Source: JANRKN01 sp033763435 (GTDB lineage: Bacteria > Planctomycetota > Phycisphaerae > Phycisphaerales > UBA1924). From it: a stretch of 64,000 bases of DNA. The notes under the pieces were generated by a model. The model worked only from the letters and a program-made list of their open reading frames with translations, had not been told where the DNA came from and searched no databases. The position numbers were made by a program, and so were the translations under genes. Shown here piece by piece: positions 50,391 through 59,400 of the stretch; position 1 is the first letter of the stretch, and each line of letters starts with the position of its first letter. The stretch spans positions 1 to 64,000 of the forward strand of contig JANRKN010000072.1 in assembly GCA_033763435.1 (NCBI GenBank), in the 5' to 3' direction.

Positions 50391-50768
50391 ATGGCCTCAT
50401 TGCTGATCGTCGAGGGCGTGGGCCAGGGGCGTCTCATCCGCCTGGCCGAGCCACTGATTTCCATCGGCCGCGACGACACCTGCTCGTTCCAGATCCTGGA
50501 CCCGCTCGTTTCGCGCAAGCACCTGCAGATCAAGCTCGACCCCGCGCTGGGCAAGCACTTTGCGGCGGATTACCGCAGCGCGCACGGCGTCGCGGTCAAC
50601 GGCAAGACCATCACCCTCGATGTCGCCCTCAACGAAGGCGACCGCATCACCATCGGCTCGACCACCCTCGTCTACCTCGAGGCCGACCACGCCGACGCCG
50701 CCAGCGCCGCCGCCGCACTCAAGAAGCCCGATGAATGGAAGCGCTCCACCCTCATCGATCGGCCGTGA
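50391..50768 (+). CDS. FHA domain protein
   Basis: A 125-aa stand-alone forkhead-associated domain, which binds phosphothreonine. The markers are GRDDTCSFQILDPLVSRKHLQ (Arg and Ser that contact the phosphate), VNGKTI and the final strands GDRITIGSTTLVYLE. AAGGAG lies 7 nt before the ATG. It is divergent from the Ser/Thr kinase, a frequent pairing in which the FHA protein reads the kinase product. The C-terminal 20 residues (LKKPDEWKRSTLIDRP) are charged and include a threonine that could be a phosphorylation target. Confidence 0.93.
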   Translation: MASLLIVEGVGQGRLIRLAEPLISIGRDDTCSFQILDPLVSRKHLQIKLDPALGKHFAADYRSAHGVAVNGKTITLDVALNEGDRITIGSTTLVYLEADHADAASAAAALKKPDEWKRSTLIDRP

Positions 50769-50795
50769 ACGCTCGCGCGAATCAGCCCACACCCA

Positions 50796-51533
50796 TTACC
50801 CAACGCCCAGATACGCCTTGCGCACGTCGTCGCTCTCCGCGAGCTTCTTCGCCTCGCCCTCGAGCACGATCCGCCCAACCTCAAGCACATACGCCCGGTG
50901 CGCGACCTTCAGCGCCTGGTGCGCGTTCTGCTCCACCAGCAAGATCGTCGTCCCCGTCTGATTGATGTCGCGGATGATCTTGAAGATCGTCTGGACGATC
51001 TGAGGCGCAAGGCCCAGCGAAGGCTCATCCAGCAGCAGGAGCCTGGGCCGCGCCATCAGCGCCCGCGCGATCGCCAGCATCTGCTGCTCGCCCCCCGAAA
51101 GCGTCCCGGCGTTCTGCTTGAGCCTCTCGCGCAAGCGCGGGAAGAGCGTCAGACCCTTCTCGCGGTCCTCGCGGATCTGCGCGCTCTCACCCGAGCCCCG
51201 CGCGTAGGCGCCGAGCTCCAGGTTCTCCTCCACCGACATGTTCGCAAAGATACCCCGCCCCTCAGGGCTCTGCGCGATCCCCAGCCTCACGATGTCGTGC
51301 GGCGCGACCTTCGTCAGCGCCTGACCCTCGAACAGGATCGACCCGCCCGAGGCCTTGACCATCCCCGACACCGCGCGCAGCGTCGTCGTCTTGCCCGCGC
51401 CGTTGCAGCCGATCAGCGTCACGATCTCGCCCTGATTGACCGTGAGCGAAACGTCGTGGATGGCGCGGATCGCGCCATAGCTCACCTGCAGGGATTTCAC
51501 GTCGAGCATCGCGGGCATGGGGTCGCTTCTCAC
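50796..51533 (-). CDS. livF: Branched-chain amino acid ABC transporter ATPase LivF
   Basis: The 245-aa ATPase has Walker A GCNGAGKTT, the signature LSGGEQQMLA and Walker B LLLLDEPSLGLAP typical of LivF. With LivG it powers uptake of leucine, isoleucine and valine through LivHM. GTG 51533 overlaps the livG stop (GTGA); in-frame ATGs at 51518 and 51509 are alternatives. It is the last gene of the liv operon. Confidence 0.93.
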   Translation of the reverse strand: MRSDPMPAMLDVKSLQVSYGAIRAIHDVSLTVNQGEIVTLIGCNGAGKTTTLRAVSGMVKASGGSILFEGQALTKVAPHDIVRLGIAQSPEGRGIFANMSVEENLELGAYARGSGESAQIREDREKGLTLFPRLRERLKQNAGTLSGGEQQMLAIARALMARPRLLLLDEPSLGLAPQIVQTIFKIIRDINQTGTTILLVEQNAHQALKVAHRAYVLEVGRIVLEGEAKKLAESDDVRKAYLGVG

Positions 51534-52324
51534 TCCGCGCCGAGGTAAGCCTCGATGACCTTGGGGTTCTTCTGGATCTCGCTGGGCGCGCCGTGCGCGA
51601 TGATCTGGCCGTAGTCCAGCACCGTGATCCGCTCGCAGATGTCCATCACCAGCCCCATGTCGTGCTCGATCAGCAGGATCGTGAGCCCGAAACGGTCGCG
51701 GATGCCGCGGATCGTCTGCGCGAGTTCCTTCTTCTCCTGCGGGTTCATGCCCGCGGCCGGCTCATCGAGCAACAGCACCTTGGGCTCCGTCGCCAGCGCC
51801 CGCGCCATCTCCAGCCGGCGCTGATCGCCGTAGGGCAGGTTCTTGGCCTGCTCCTGCAGCCGGTTGTCGAGCTTGAAGATCGCGAGCAGCTCGATCGCGC
51901 GCTCGCGGATCGCCGCCTCTTGACCGCGATAGAACGCCGTCCGGCAGACCGTCGAGAAGAACGAGTGCCGGCCTCGAACGTGCGCCCCGAGCCGGGCGTT
52001 GTCCAGCACCGAGAGCTCGCCGAAGAGCCGGATGTTCTGGAACGTCCGCGAGAGCCCTGCCTCCGCGATCTCGTACGGCTTTCGGCCCACCAGCGGCACG
52101 CCATCGAGCGAGATCGCCCCCTCGCTCGGGCGGTACACGCCCGTGAGCAGGTTGAAGCACGTCGTCTTGCCCGCGCCGTTGGGCCCGATCAGCCCGTACA
52201 GACCGCCCTTGGGCAGCGCGAGCGAGAAGTTCTGCACCGCCTTCAGGCCGCCGAACGAGATCGAGATCCCGCGCACGTCGAGCAGCGCAGCACCGGCCTG
52301 TGCGGTTTCGGGAGCGGCGATCAC
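51530..52324 (-). CDS. livG: Branched-chain amino acid ABC transporter ATPase LivG
   Basis: A 264-aa ATPase with Walker A GPNGAGKTT, the LivG-type signature LPYGDQRRLEMARAL, Walker B VLLLDEPAAGMNP and the C-terminal tail GAPSEIQKNPKVIEAYLGAE. Both ends overlap neighbours by 4 nt (GTGA), indicating translational coupling with livM and livF. Confidence 0.94.
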   Translation of the reverse strand: MIAAPETAQAGAALLDVRGISISFGGLKAVQNFSLALPKGGLYGLIGPNGAGKTTCFNLLTGVYRPSEGAISLDGVPLVGRKPYEIAEAGLSRTFQNIRLFGELSVLDNARLGAHVRGRHSFFSTVCRTAFYRGQEAAIRERAIELLAIFKLDNRLQEQAKNLPYGDQRRLEMARALATEPKVLLLDEPAAGMNPQEKKELAQTIRGIRDRFGLTILLIEHDMGLVMDICERITVLDYGQIIAHGAPSEIQKNPKVIEAYLGAE

Positions 52325-53478
52325 GCATCACCCCCGCGCCTGAAGATCTTCTTGAACAGCGCCAGGTCCCAGACCTCGCGCACGCCGAACAGGCCCTGAG
52401 GCCGCAGGATCATCATCAGAATCAGCGCCAGGGCGTACAGGATCAGCCGGTATTGCGCGAGGTCGCGCAGCACCTCAGGCAGCAGCGTGATGACGATCGC
52501 CGCGACGACCGCGCCCGAGATCGAGCCCAGCCCGCCCAGCACCACCATGATGATGATGTCGAACGAGCGCTGGAACCCGCCGTCGGTCGGATTGATCGCC
52601 CCGATGTCCATCGCAAACAGCGCCCCCGCGACCCCCGCGAAGAAGCTCGCGAGCGTGAACGCTCGCACCTTGTAGCTCGTGACGTTCACGCCCATCGCCT
52701 GCGCGGCAATCTCATCCTCGCGCACCGACAGAAACGCCCGACCCTCCGACGAATTCTTCAGCCGATACACCACCACCAGCGTCAGCACCACCCACAGCCA
52801 CACCCAGTACAGCGTCGTGTACGTCGGCAGCAGATTGAAACCCTGCGGCCCGCCCAGCATCAGGGGCAGCTTCCACACCGGCGCGTCCTTGCCCAGGCTC
52901 GCCGCTTCCCACGGCTGGATCTGCGACTGCGTGCCCTGCAGCAACACACGCACGATCTCACCGAACCCCAGCGTCACGATCGCGAGATAGTCGCCGCGAA
53001 GCCGAAGGCTCGGCAGCCCCACCACCCAACCCGCCAGCGCCGCGAACAGACCGCCCGCGAGCGTCGCCGCGAGGAACAGGAAATCGCCCTTGCCGATCAG
53101 CGGCCCGACGAAGTCCGCCGCGCCCACGTGCGAGAGGCGCCCGCCCGCGAAGTTCATATCGCCGAAGAGCTTCAGCGAGCCGTAGTAGACCACGCCGGCG
53201 GCGACGTAGCCGCCGATCGCCATGAACGCCGCATGGCCCATCGAGAACTGGCCGGTAAAACCGTTCACGACGGTGAGGCTGACCGCCAGGATGATGTTGA
53301 TGCCGATGACGAGCAGGATCTTGGACTGGAACTGCCCGATCGCGGGCCCCACGAGCAGGTACATCAGCAGGCCGACGGCCACCGCCAGGACCATCGGCCA
53401 CAGCGTCGCCCCCACGCCGACCAGGCGCGAAGGCTGCTTCGAGCGGGCTTGTTCGATCAGGTGCGTCACGCGAACCAA
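52321..53478 (-). CDS. livM: Branched-chain amino acid ABC transporter permease LivM
   Basis: A 385-aa permease with about nine membrane helices, the family motif NGFTGQFSMGHAAFMAIGGY and the coupling segment LRLRGDYLAIVTLGFGEIVRVLL. It is longer than LivH, as usual. The likely start is TTG 53478 with AAAGGG 5 nt upstream; the in-frame GTG at 53469 is an alternative. Its stop overlaps the livG start. Confidence 0.93.
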   Translation of the reverse strand: MVRVTHLIEQARSKQPSRLVGVGATLWPMVLAVAVGLLMYLLVGPAIGQFQSKILLVIGINIILAVSLTVVNGFTGQFSMGHAAFMAIGGYVAAGVVYYGSLKLFGDMNFAGGRLSHVGAADFVGPLIGKGDFLFLAATLAGGLFAALAGWVVGLPSLRLRGDYLAIVTLGFGEIVRVLLQGTQSQIQPWEAASLGKDAPVWKLPLMLGGPQGFNLLPTYTTLYWVWLWVVLTLVVVYRLKNSSEGRAFLSVREDEIAAQAMGVNVTSYKVRAFTLASFFAGVAGALFAMDIGAINPTDGGFQRSFDIIIMVVLGGLGSISGAVVAAIVITLLPEVLRDLAQYRLILYALALILMMILRPQGLFGVREVWDLALFKKIFRRGGDA

Positions 53479-53514
53479 CGTCCCTTTCCTGCCCGCGGCC
53501 GAGTCGCCGCGATC

Positions 53515-54450
53515 TCAGACCTTCTCGACCGTCGCCTTGCCGAACACACCCTCAGGCTTGAACAGCAGGACGAGAATGAGGATGGCGAACACATACGCGT
53601 CCCGGTACTGGTCCGAGACGTACTGCACGCCGAAGAACTCGATCAGCCCGATCATGATCCCACCCAGCACCGCACCCCGCACGTTACCGATGCCGCCGAC
53701 GACCGCGGCGACGAACGCCTTGAGCCCGAGCATCACCCACATGCTGTCGGCGGTCTGCTTCATCTGCCCGCCGTAGTAGACGCCGTACAGGAACCCGCCC
53801 GCCGCCGCGAGCATCGAGCCCACGACGAACGTGAACGAGATGATCCCGTTGACGTTGATCCCCATCAGCGCGGCCGTCCGCGTGTTGAAGCTCACCGCCC
53901 GCATCGCCGAGCCCAGCTTGGTCTTGAAGATGAGGTACTGCAGCGCGAGCATCAGCGCGATCGCCGTCGCCAGCACCACCGCGTGCACCAGCCGGAACTT
54001 GACGCCCGCGATGCTGAACAGCTCGCCGTCGGGCAGCAGCGTGGGCCACGCCCGGGGCGAAACGCCGAACGCCCACGGGAGCTGCCCCGCGTTCTGGAAC
54101 AGCAGCGAGACGCCGATCGCCGTGATCAGCACGTTGAGCCGCGGCGCGCTCCTCAAGGGCTTGTAGGCCAGACGCTCGACAAGAAACCCGATCGCGCCGC
54201 ACGCGAGCATCGCCAGCACCAGCACCAGCGCGCCCATGTACCAGGGCGGCGTGCCCGTATCGCCCAGTGCCTTGATGCCCAGAATCGAGGCGATCACGAT
54301 CGAAAGATGCACGCCCAGCGCGAACACGTCGGAGTGCGCGAAGTTGATGAACTTCAGAATCCCGTAGACCATCGTGTAGCCCAGCGCGATGAGCGCGTAA
54401 AGCGCGCCCACCGTGAGGCCATCGGTCAGGGTCTGGAGGAACTGGGTCAT
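53515..54450 (-). CDS. livH: Branched-chain amino acid ABC transporter permease LivH
   Basis: A 311-aa permease with about eight membrane helices, the start LYALIALGYTMVYGILKFINFAH and the EAA-like coupling loop KTKLGSAMRAVSFNTRTAALMGI. ATG 54450 is chosen over GTG 54459; neither has a good ribosome binding site. A terminator-like hairpin at 54478-54505 separates it from livK. Confidence 0.93.
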   Translation of the reverse strand: MTQFLQTLTDGLTVGALYALIALGYTMVYGILKFINFAHSDVFALGVHLSIVIASILGIKALGDTGTPPWYMGALVLVLAMLACGAIGFLVERLAYKPLRSAPRLNVLITAIGVSLLFQNAGQLPWAFGVSPRAWPTLLPDGELFSIAGVKFRLVHAVVLATAIALMLALQYLIFKTKLGSAMRAVSFNTRTAALMGINVNGIISFTFVVGSMLAAAGGFLYGVYYGGQMKQTADSMWVMLGLKAFVAAVVGGIGNVRGAVLGGIMIGLIEFFGVQYVSDQYRDAYVFAILILVLLFKPEGVFGKATVEKV

Positions 54451-54477
54451 CGTCGGCACATCCGCGGCAAACAGAAA

Positions 54478-54505
54478 GACCCCCGAGCCTTCACGCCCGG
54501 GGGTC
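54478..54505 (-). terminator. Terminator-like hairpin between livK and livH
   Basis: GACCCCCG (54478-54485) pairs with CGGGGGTC (54498-54505) across a 12-nt loop. On the minus strand it is followed by TTTCTGTTT. In this position it probably acts as a partial terminator that raises the level of the binding protein over the membrane parts. Confidence 0.7.
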
Positions 54506-54549
54506 CAGATGCTAGCCGATTCTGAGCGTGGGAGCGAAGTCCGCCACGG

Positions 54550-55785
54550 TCAGTTCGTGGGCGCGGGGATGAACCCCGCGAACTTGGTCTGACCGCCCTG
54601 GATCTCGAGCATCACCGCGCCCTTGTTGGCGTTGCGCTGCGCGTCCATCGAGATCTTGCCCGTGACGCCCGGGAAGTCCTTCGTGGCCGCCAGCGCCGCC
54701 GCGACCGCCTTGCCGTCGGTCGAGCCCGCGCGGTCCATCGCGTCAAACAGCATCCGCGCCGCGTCGTAGCCAAGCGCCGCCAGCCCGTCGGGCACCTTCC
54801 CGAACTTGGCCTGGTACTTCTTCACGAAGTCCTGCACCTCGGGGCGGGTTTCCTCGTGCGAGTAGTGGTTCGAGAAGAACGAGCCATCGAGCGCGTCGCC
54901 CGCGTTCTTGAGCTCTTCGCTGTCCCAGCCGTCACCGCCGATCAGCGGCGCCTTGATGCCCAGGCGTCGGGCCTGGCGCGCGATGTTCACCACCTCGGTG
55001 TAGTAGCCCGGGACATAGATGAACTCCGGGTTCTTCTCGCGGATCGCCGTGAGCTGCGCGGAGAAGTCGTTGTCGCCGTCGCCATAGGCCTGCTCGGCCA
55101 CCAGCGTGCCGCCCATCTTGGTGAAGGCCTCGTTGAAGTTCTTGCGCAGGCCGTCGGAGTAGGCCTGTGCACGGTTGTACAGCACCGCGCCCTTGGTGAA
55201 CTTCAGGTTCTCCGAGGCAAAGCGCGCGCCGACATAGCCCTGGAAGGGGTCAATGAAGCAGACGCGGAAGATCATGTCGCCCACCTGGGTCACCGAGGGG
55301 TTGGTGCTGGAGGGGCTGACCATCGGCACGCCCGCGCGCTGGGCGACGGGCGCCGCGGCGAGCGAGCGCGAACTGGCCACTTCGCCAAGCAGCGCCGCGA
55401 CCTTGTCCTGCTGGATCAGCCGCGTGACGACGGTCACGGTTTCCTGCGGCTTGCCCTGATTGTCATAGGTGATCAGCTCGACCTTGCGCCCCTTGATGCC
55501 GCCCGCCGCGTTGCGCTCCTCAACCGCGAGCTTGATCCCGTTGTCGGTCGAGACGCCGAAGGTCGCCTCGGAGCCCGTCATCGAGGCAAAGTGCCCGACC
55601 TTGATCGGATCGGTGGAGGGTGCCGCGGGCGCCTGCTGCGCCGCCTTGGGCTCGCCGGAGGCCTTGGGGGCTTCCTCTTTCTTGCACCCGCCCGCGAAGG
55701 CCATCACCGCCGCGGCCAGGCCCATCGCCAGCCACCGCGAAACCGTCCCCTGAGAAGTCCGCCGGATCACCGCTGCGTGCGTCAT
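54550..55785 (-). CDS. livK: Branched-chain amino acid ABC transporter substrate-binding lipoprotein
   Basis: A 411-aa binding protein of the type I periplasmic fold. A signal peptide ends in the lipobox FAGGC, giving a lipid-anchored protein; a charged Lys/Glu/Pro linker follows. Core motifs are IKVGHFASMTGSEATFG, DNQGKPQETVTVVTRLI, VPMVSPSSTNPSVT and GGDGWDSEELKN. ATG 55785 is chosen because the signal peptide begins there. First gene of the livKHMGF operon. Confidence 0.93.
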   Translation of the reverse strand: MTHAAVIRRTSQGTVSRWLAMGLAAAVMAFAGGCKKEEAPKASGEPKAAQQAPAAPSTDPIKVGHFASMTGSEATFGVSTDNGIKLAVEERNAAGGIKGRKVELITYDNQGKPQETVTVVTRLIQQDKVAALLGEVASSRSLAAAPVAQRAGVPMVSPSSTNPSVTQVGDMIFRVCFIDPFQGYVGARFASENLKFTKGAVLYNRAQAYSDGLRKNFNEAFTKMGGTLVAEQAYGDGDNDFSAQLTAIREKNPEFIYVPGYYTEVVNIARQARRLGIKAPLIGGDGWDSEELKNAGDALDGSFFSNHYSHEETRPEVQDFVKKYQAKFGKVPDGLAALGYDAARMLFDAMDRAGSTDGKAVAAALAATKDFPGVTGKISMDAQRNANKGAVMLEIQGGQTKFAGFIPAPTN

Positions 55786-56497
55786 CGTGGTTCGTCCCGT
55801 CAAAGGTTCGCTCGTGGACCCACAAGCTTGGGCCACCCGAGCGGGCCCACAAAGCGCGGGCCAGCGCGGAGCATACCCGTTGGCGACCCCGCCCGCAGCC
55901 CTCCCGATCGGCCCCGCCCCCACGGTCCGCGCGGCAACGCGAGCCACCTGACATCTCAACGCTTGCGAACGGCAAGCTCAGTGCAATCCCTTGGCACCAA
56001 TCCCCTCCAAACCCCCAATTCTCGGACGATCGCGTCGCTTGTTCGGATTCTTCGAGGGTATCTGGGCGGGTGCTGTGGGGATGGGAACCGGCGGCTCTGG
56101 TAGGACACTGGGGGTCGAAAATACCCTTGCGCGTCCTTGACTCAAAGTGCCGCTCCACCGATACTTGGGCTCGCGGCATGGCCGCGGGATCATTCCGGAG
56201 CGGGCACAGGAGCGGGCCAGACCGCTCAGAGATGGGAGAATCGGACAAAACGATCCACTAGTACGCCGACGGGTGAGGCGGTCGGACTGCGCACGGTGCG
56301 CCGATCACGCCAGCCGCCCGGGAGCGATCACGAGCGGGCCTCCGATCGGCGGAGCATTCGTGGGCGGAACGGTCCGAAAGCACTGGTCCGGTCTTCCGGC
56401 AGGCGCAAGGGGTGGAGCAAAGCACGGTCCTGGGAGGGCCGGGGGTCGCGGGAGTGGGTGGGAGCGTTGGATGGGGCGTGGGCGATTGGAGAAAGCG
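55786..56497. other. Long intergenic region between livK and the GH15 gene
   Basis: These 712 nt separate two divergent genes. They contain a sigma-70-like promoter facing the GH15 gene (56137-56165). No RNA gene, repeat array or convincing ORF was found. The AT-richer part at about 55980-56145 is the likeliest place for promoters of both genes. The rest of the 326 nt before the GH15 start would be a long 5' leader. Confidence 0.6.
56137..56165 (+). promoter_or_regulatory. Candidate sigma-70-type promoter for the GH15 gene
   Basis: TTGACT (56137-56142) and GATACT (56160-56165) are separated by exactly 17 nt. The -35 box matches five of six consensus bases and the -10 box four of six. It is the best such pair in this intergenic region. 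Confidence 0.5.
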
Positions 56498-59400
56498 ATG
56501 AAGAATCCGAGCGAAGTGTGCCGGCGCGTGATGCCGGTGGTCCGGACGATGGCGGGCGTGCTTCTTTGCACGGCCGGCTGGGCGGCAGCTCAGCCCTCGC
56601 TGTTTGATCACAACCCCAGTGGCCAGGTCTTCAACCAGCCCGGCGGCATCACGGGCCGGGAGCCCGAGGTCGTCCGCGAGAACGAGTCGGTCGACCTCTG
56701 GTTCAAGATCGGCCCGAGCTTCACCTACGACCGCGTCTGGATCTACTACACCCTCGACGGCACCGAGCCCCAGGGCTCCAACGGCACCGCGGGCAACGCC
56801 TCCACCCAGGTGATGGCGAGCTTCAATCGCCCGGGCCGCGGCCAGGAAATCTTCTTCCAGTACAACCAGCCCCGCGCCGGCGGCGGCAACGACGACTGGT
56901 GGAAGGCCACCATGCCTGCCGAGACCCGCCCCTATGCGCGGTTCATCAAGTACAAGATCTCCGCGCAGCGCACCACGGGCAACACCACCGAAGTCTTCGC
57001 CAACGGCGGACTCACCTTCTCGTATCTCAACAAGCTCGCCTGGCCCGGCGCCGGCGCGGGCAGCCCCAACCCCGCCATCGGCTACCCCGGCGTGAACTTC
57101 TGGAAGGAAGAAGCCTTCATCGGCAACACCTTCACCGCCGCCATGCTCGACCAGAACGGCTCCTGGTGGGACATGTACTTCCCCACCCCCGGCGGCGTCC
57201 AGGGCGTCGGAACCCGCAACGAGGGCTACGCCAACGGCGGCGACACCTTCCCCCCGCTGCTCTCCGTTGAGAAGCGCGGCCAGATGCACCTCAATCAGGC
57301 CACGGTCGGCATCCGCCCGGTCTCCACCGGCGTCACGCACTGGATCAGCAACACCGGCGGCTCCTCCTACTCCAACATCCAGCAGTCCTACCTGAACGAC
57401 GACACCAACACCGTCCGCACCTCCCAGACCCTCACGGCCAACGGCAACAACATCTCCGTCACCCAGTACGACTTCGCCCCCGCCGGCATCGACTTCCCCG
57501 ATGGCCTCAACGGCACCGGCGAGCAGAAGCACATCCTCGTCAAGCGCATGGTCCTGCGCAACAACCTCGCCCAGGCCCAGGATGTCAACGTCTATCTCTA
57601 CCTCGACCCCGCGCTCAACGGCGGCGACACCTACGACTTCATGTTCTGGGATCCGGCCCGCGGCTCCATGACCGCCTACGACAAGACTCGCCGCACCGTC
57701 ACCGGCACCGGCGCGTTCATCAACCCGCCCGAAGAATATAACATCACCACCTTCTCGGGTTACGAGAAGAACATCGCGCTCTATCTCACGAGCGCCATGT
57801 ACGTCGCCCCGGGCGCCGGCCATTCCAACGGCGGCCCCGCGACCGACACCTGGCGCGACACCTCGGGCGATCAGAGCCAGGGCTGGATCGGCAAGCGCCT
57901 GACCCTGCCCCCGGGCGTCGACGTCGAGGTGAGCTTCGTCCTCGCCGGCGCGCACTTCCGCCCGGACCCGATCACCGACAACATCCCCGGCAACGACGGC
58001 GTCTACGACAACGAACTCGCCCCCGTGCTGGACTGGTTCTACCAGACCCCGGCCTCCGGCACGCAGGCCGCCACGGATGCCTACTGGACCAACTGGCTCG
58101 CCTCGGGCACCACGATCGACACGCCCGATGCCGACTATGACCGCCTGATGAAGCGCGGCCTGCTCGCGACGGCCCTCCATCAGGACGGCGTCAACGGCGG
58201 CGTCGTCGCCGGCTATCACAACGGCGCGTATTACTACGTCTGGCCCCGCGACGCGATGTGGGCCGCGGTCACCCTTGCCCGCGCGGGCCACCTGCCCGAG
58301 GCGCGCAAGGCGATTGACTGGATGCGCAACACCACGTTCCGCGATGTCGAGCCCTTCTTCGGCAGCAACCCCATCAACGGGCAGCAGCACCGGGGCTTCT
58401 GGAAGCAGAAGTACACGACCGACGGCTTCACCGTCTGGGGCGCGCCGCAGATCGACGGCACCGCCGTCTTCCCCTGGGCCGTCATGTGGTACTACGACAT
58501 GACCGCGGACTACGGCTACCTCTTCACCAACTACGCCTCGATCTGGGACGCGGTCGCCGCGATGACCCGCGACTCGATCGACAACCGCCTCCGCTATGAG
58601 GAGTCCGTCAACCTCGTCTACACCAACAACCTCTGGGAAGATCAGTACGACGTCTTCATCTACTCCAACGCCAACATCGTCCGAGGCCTCCGCGACTCGG
58701 CCCGCGCCGCGAACATCCTGGGCCGCCCCGCCGATGTGTCGAACTTCACCAACCTCGCCAACACCGTCAAGAGCGGCCTCGACGGGCGCCTGGACTGGAA
58801 CGGCGAAAACACCGACGCCTCACAGCTCGGCATCGTCTATCCCTTCGAGACTCACTCGCCCATCGACCCCAAGGCCGTGAAGGTCATCGACCGCATCAAC
58901 GGCGTCGCCAATGACCGCTTCGGCAACAACCGCCCCCTCGTCAACTTCGCCAACTTCTTCAACAACGGCATGGGCTGGACCGACCTCATCAACCGCTACT
59001 GGGGCGACGGCTACTGGGGCAACGGCTCCTCCGCCTCCCCCTGGGGCGCGGGCCCCTGGTTCCTCACCACGATGTGGTACGGCATGTACTACGCCTACCG
59101 CGCCGACTACACCCCCGGCACCGGCGACATCGACAACCACAAGTACCGCCTCGACCTGCTCCTTGACCAGATCGGGCCCGTGGGCCTGGGCGCCGAGCAG
59201 ATCGCCCCGCGCGGCATCCCCGGCCAGCCCAGCCCCCGCGACGTTGGCTCGCTGATGTACCCCGGTCAGAACGACTTCACCCTTCAGACCGCCTGGCCCA
59301 ACGCCTGGGAGTCCATGTCCTTCTTCGTCGACTCGCTGATGGGCTTCCTCGACTACACCCCCGATGCCGCCAACGCCACCATGACCGTCAAGCCCAAGCT

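Noticed and set aside
40075..50768. A complete type VI secretion locus
   Set aside because: Only regulator- and lipoprotein-like genes are seen. No sheath, VgrG, ClpV, TssK or TssM genes are present, so only a limited resemblance is claimed.
56258..58390. Minus-strand ORF of 710 aa opposite the GH15 gene
   Set aside because: Val/Gly/Ala-rich, no motif, fully opposite conserved GH15 coding sequence.
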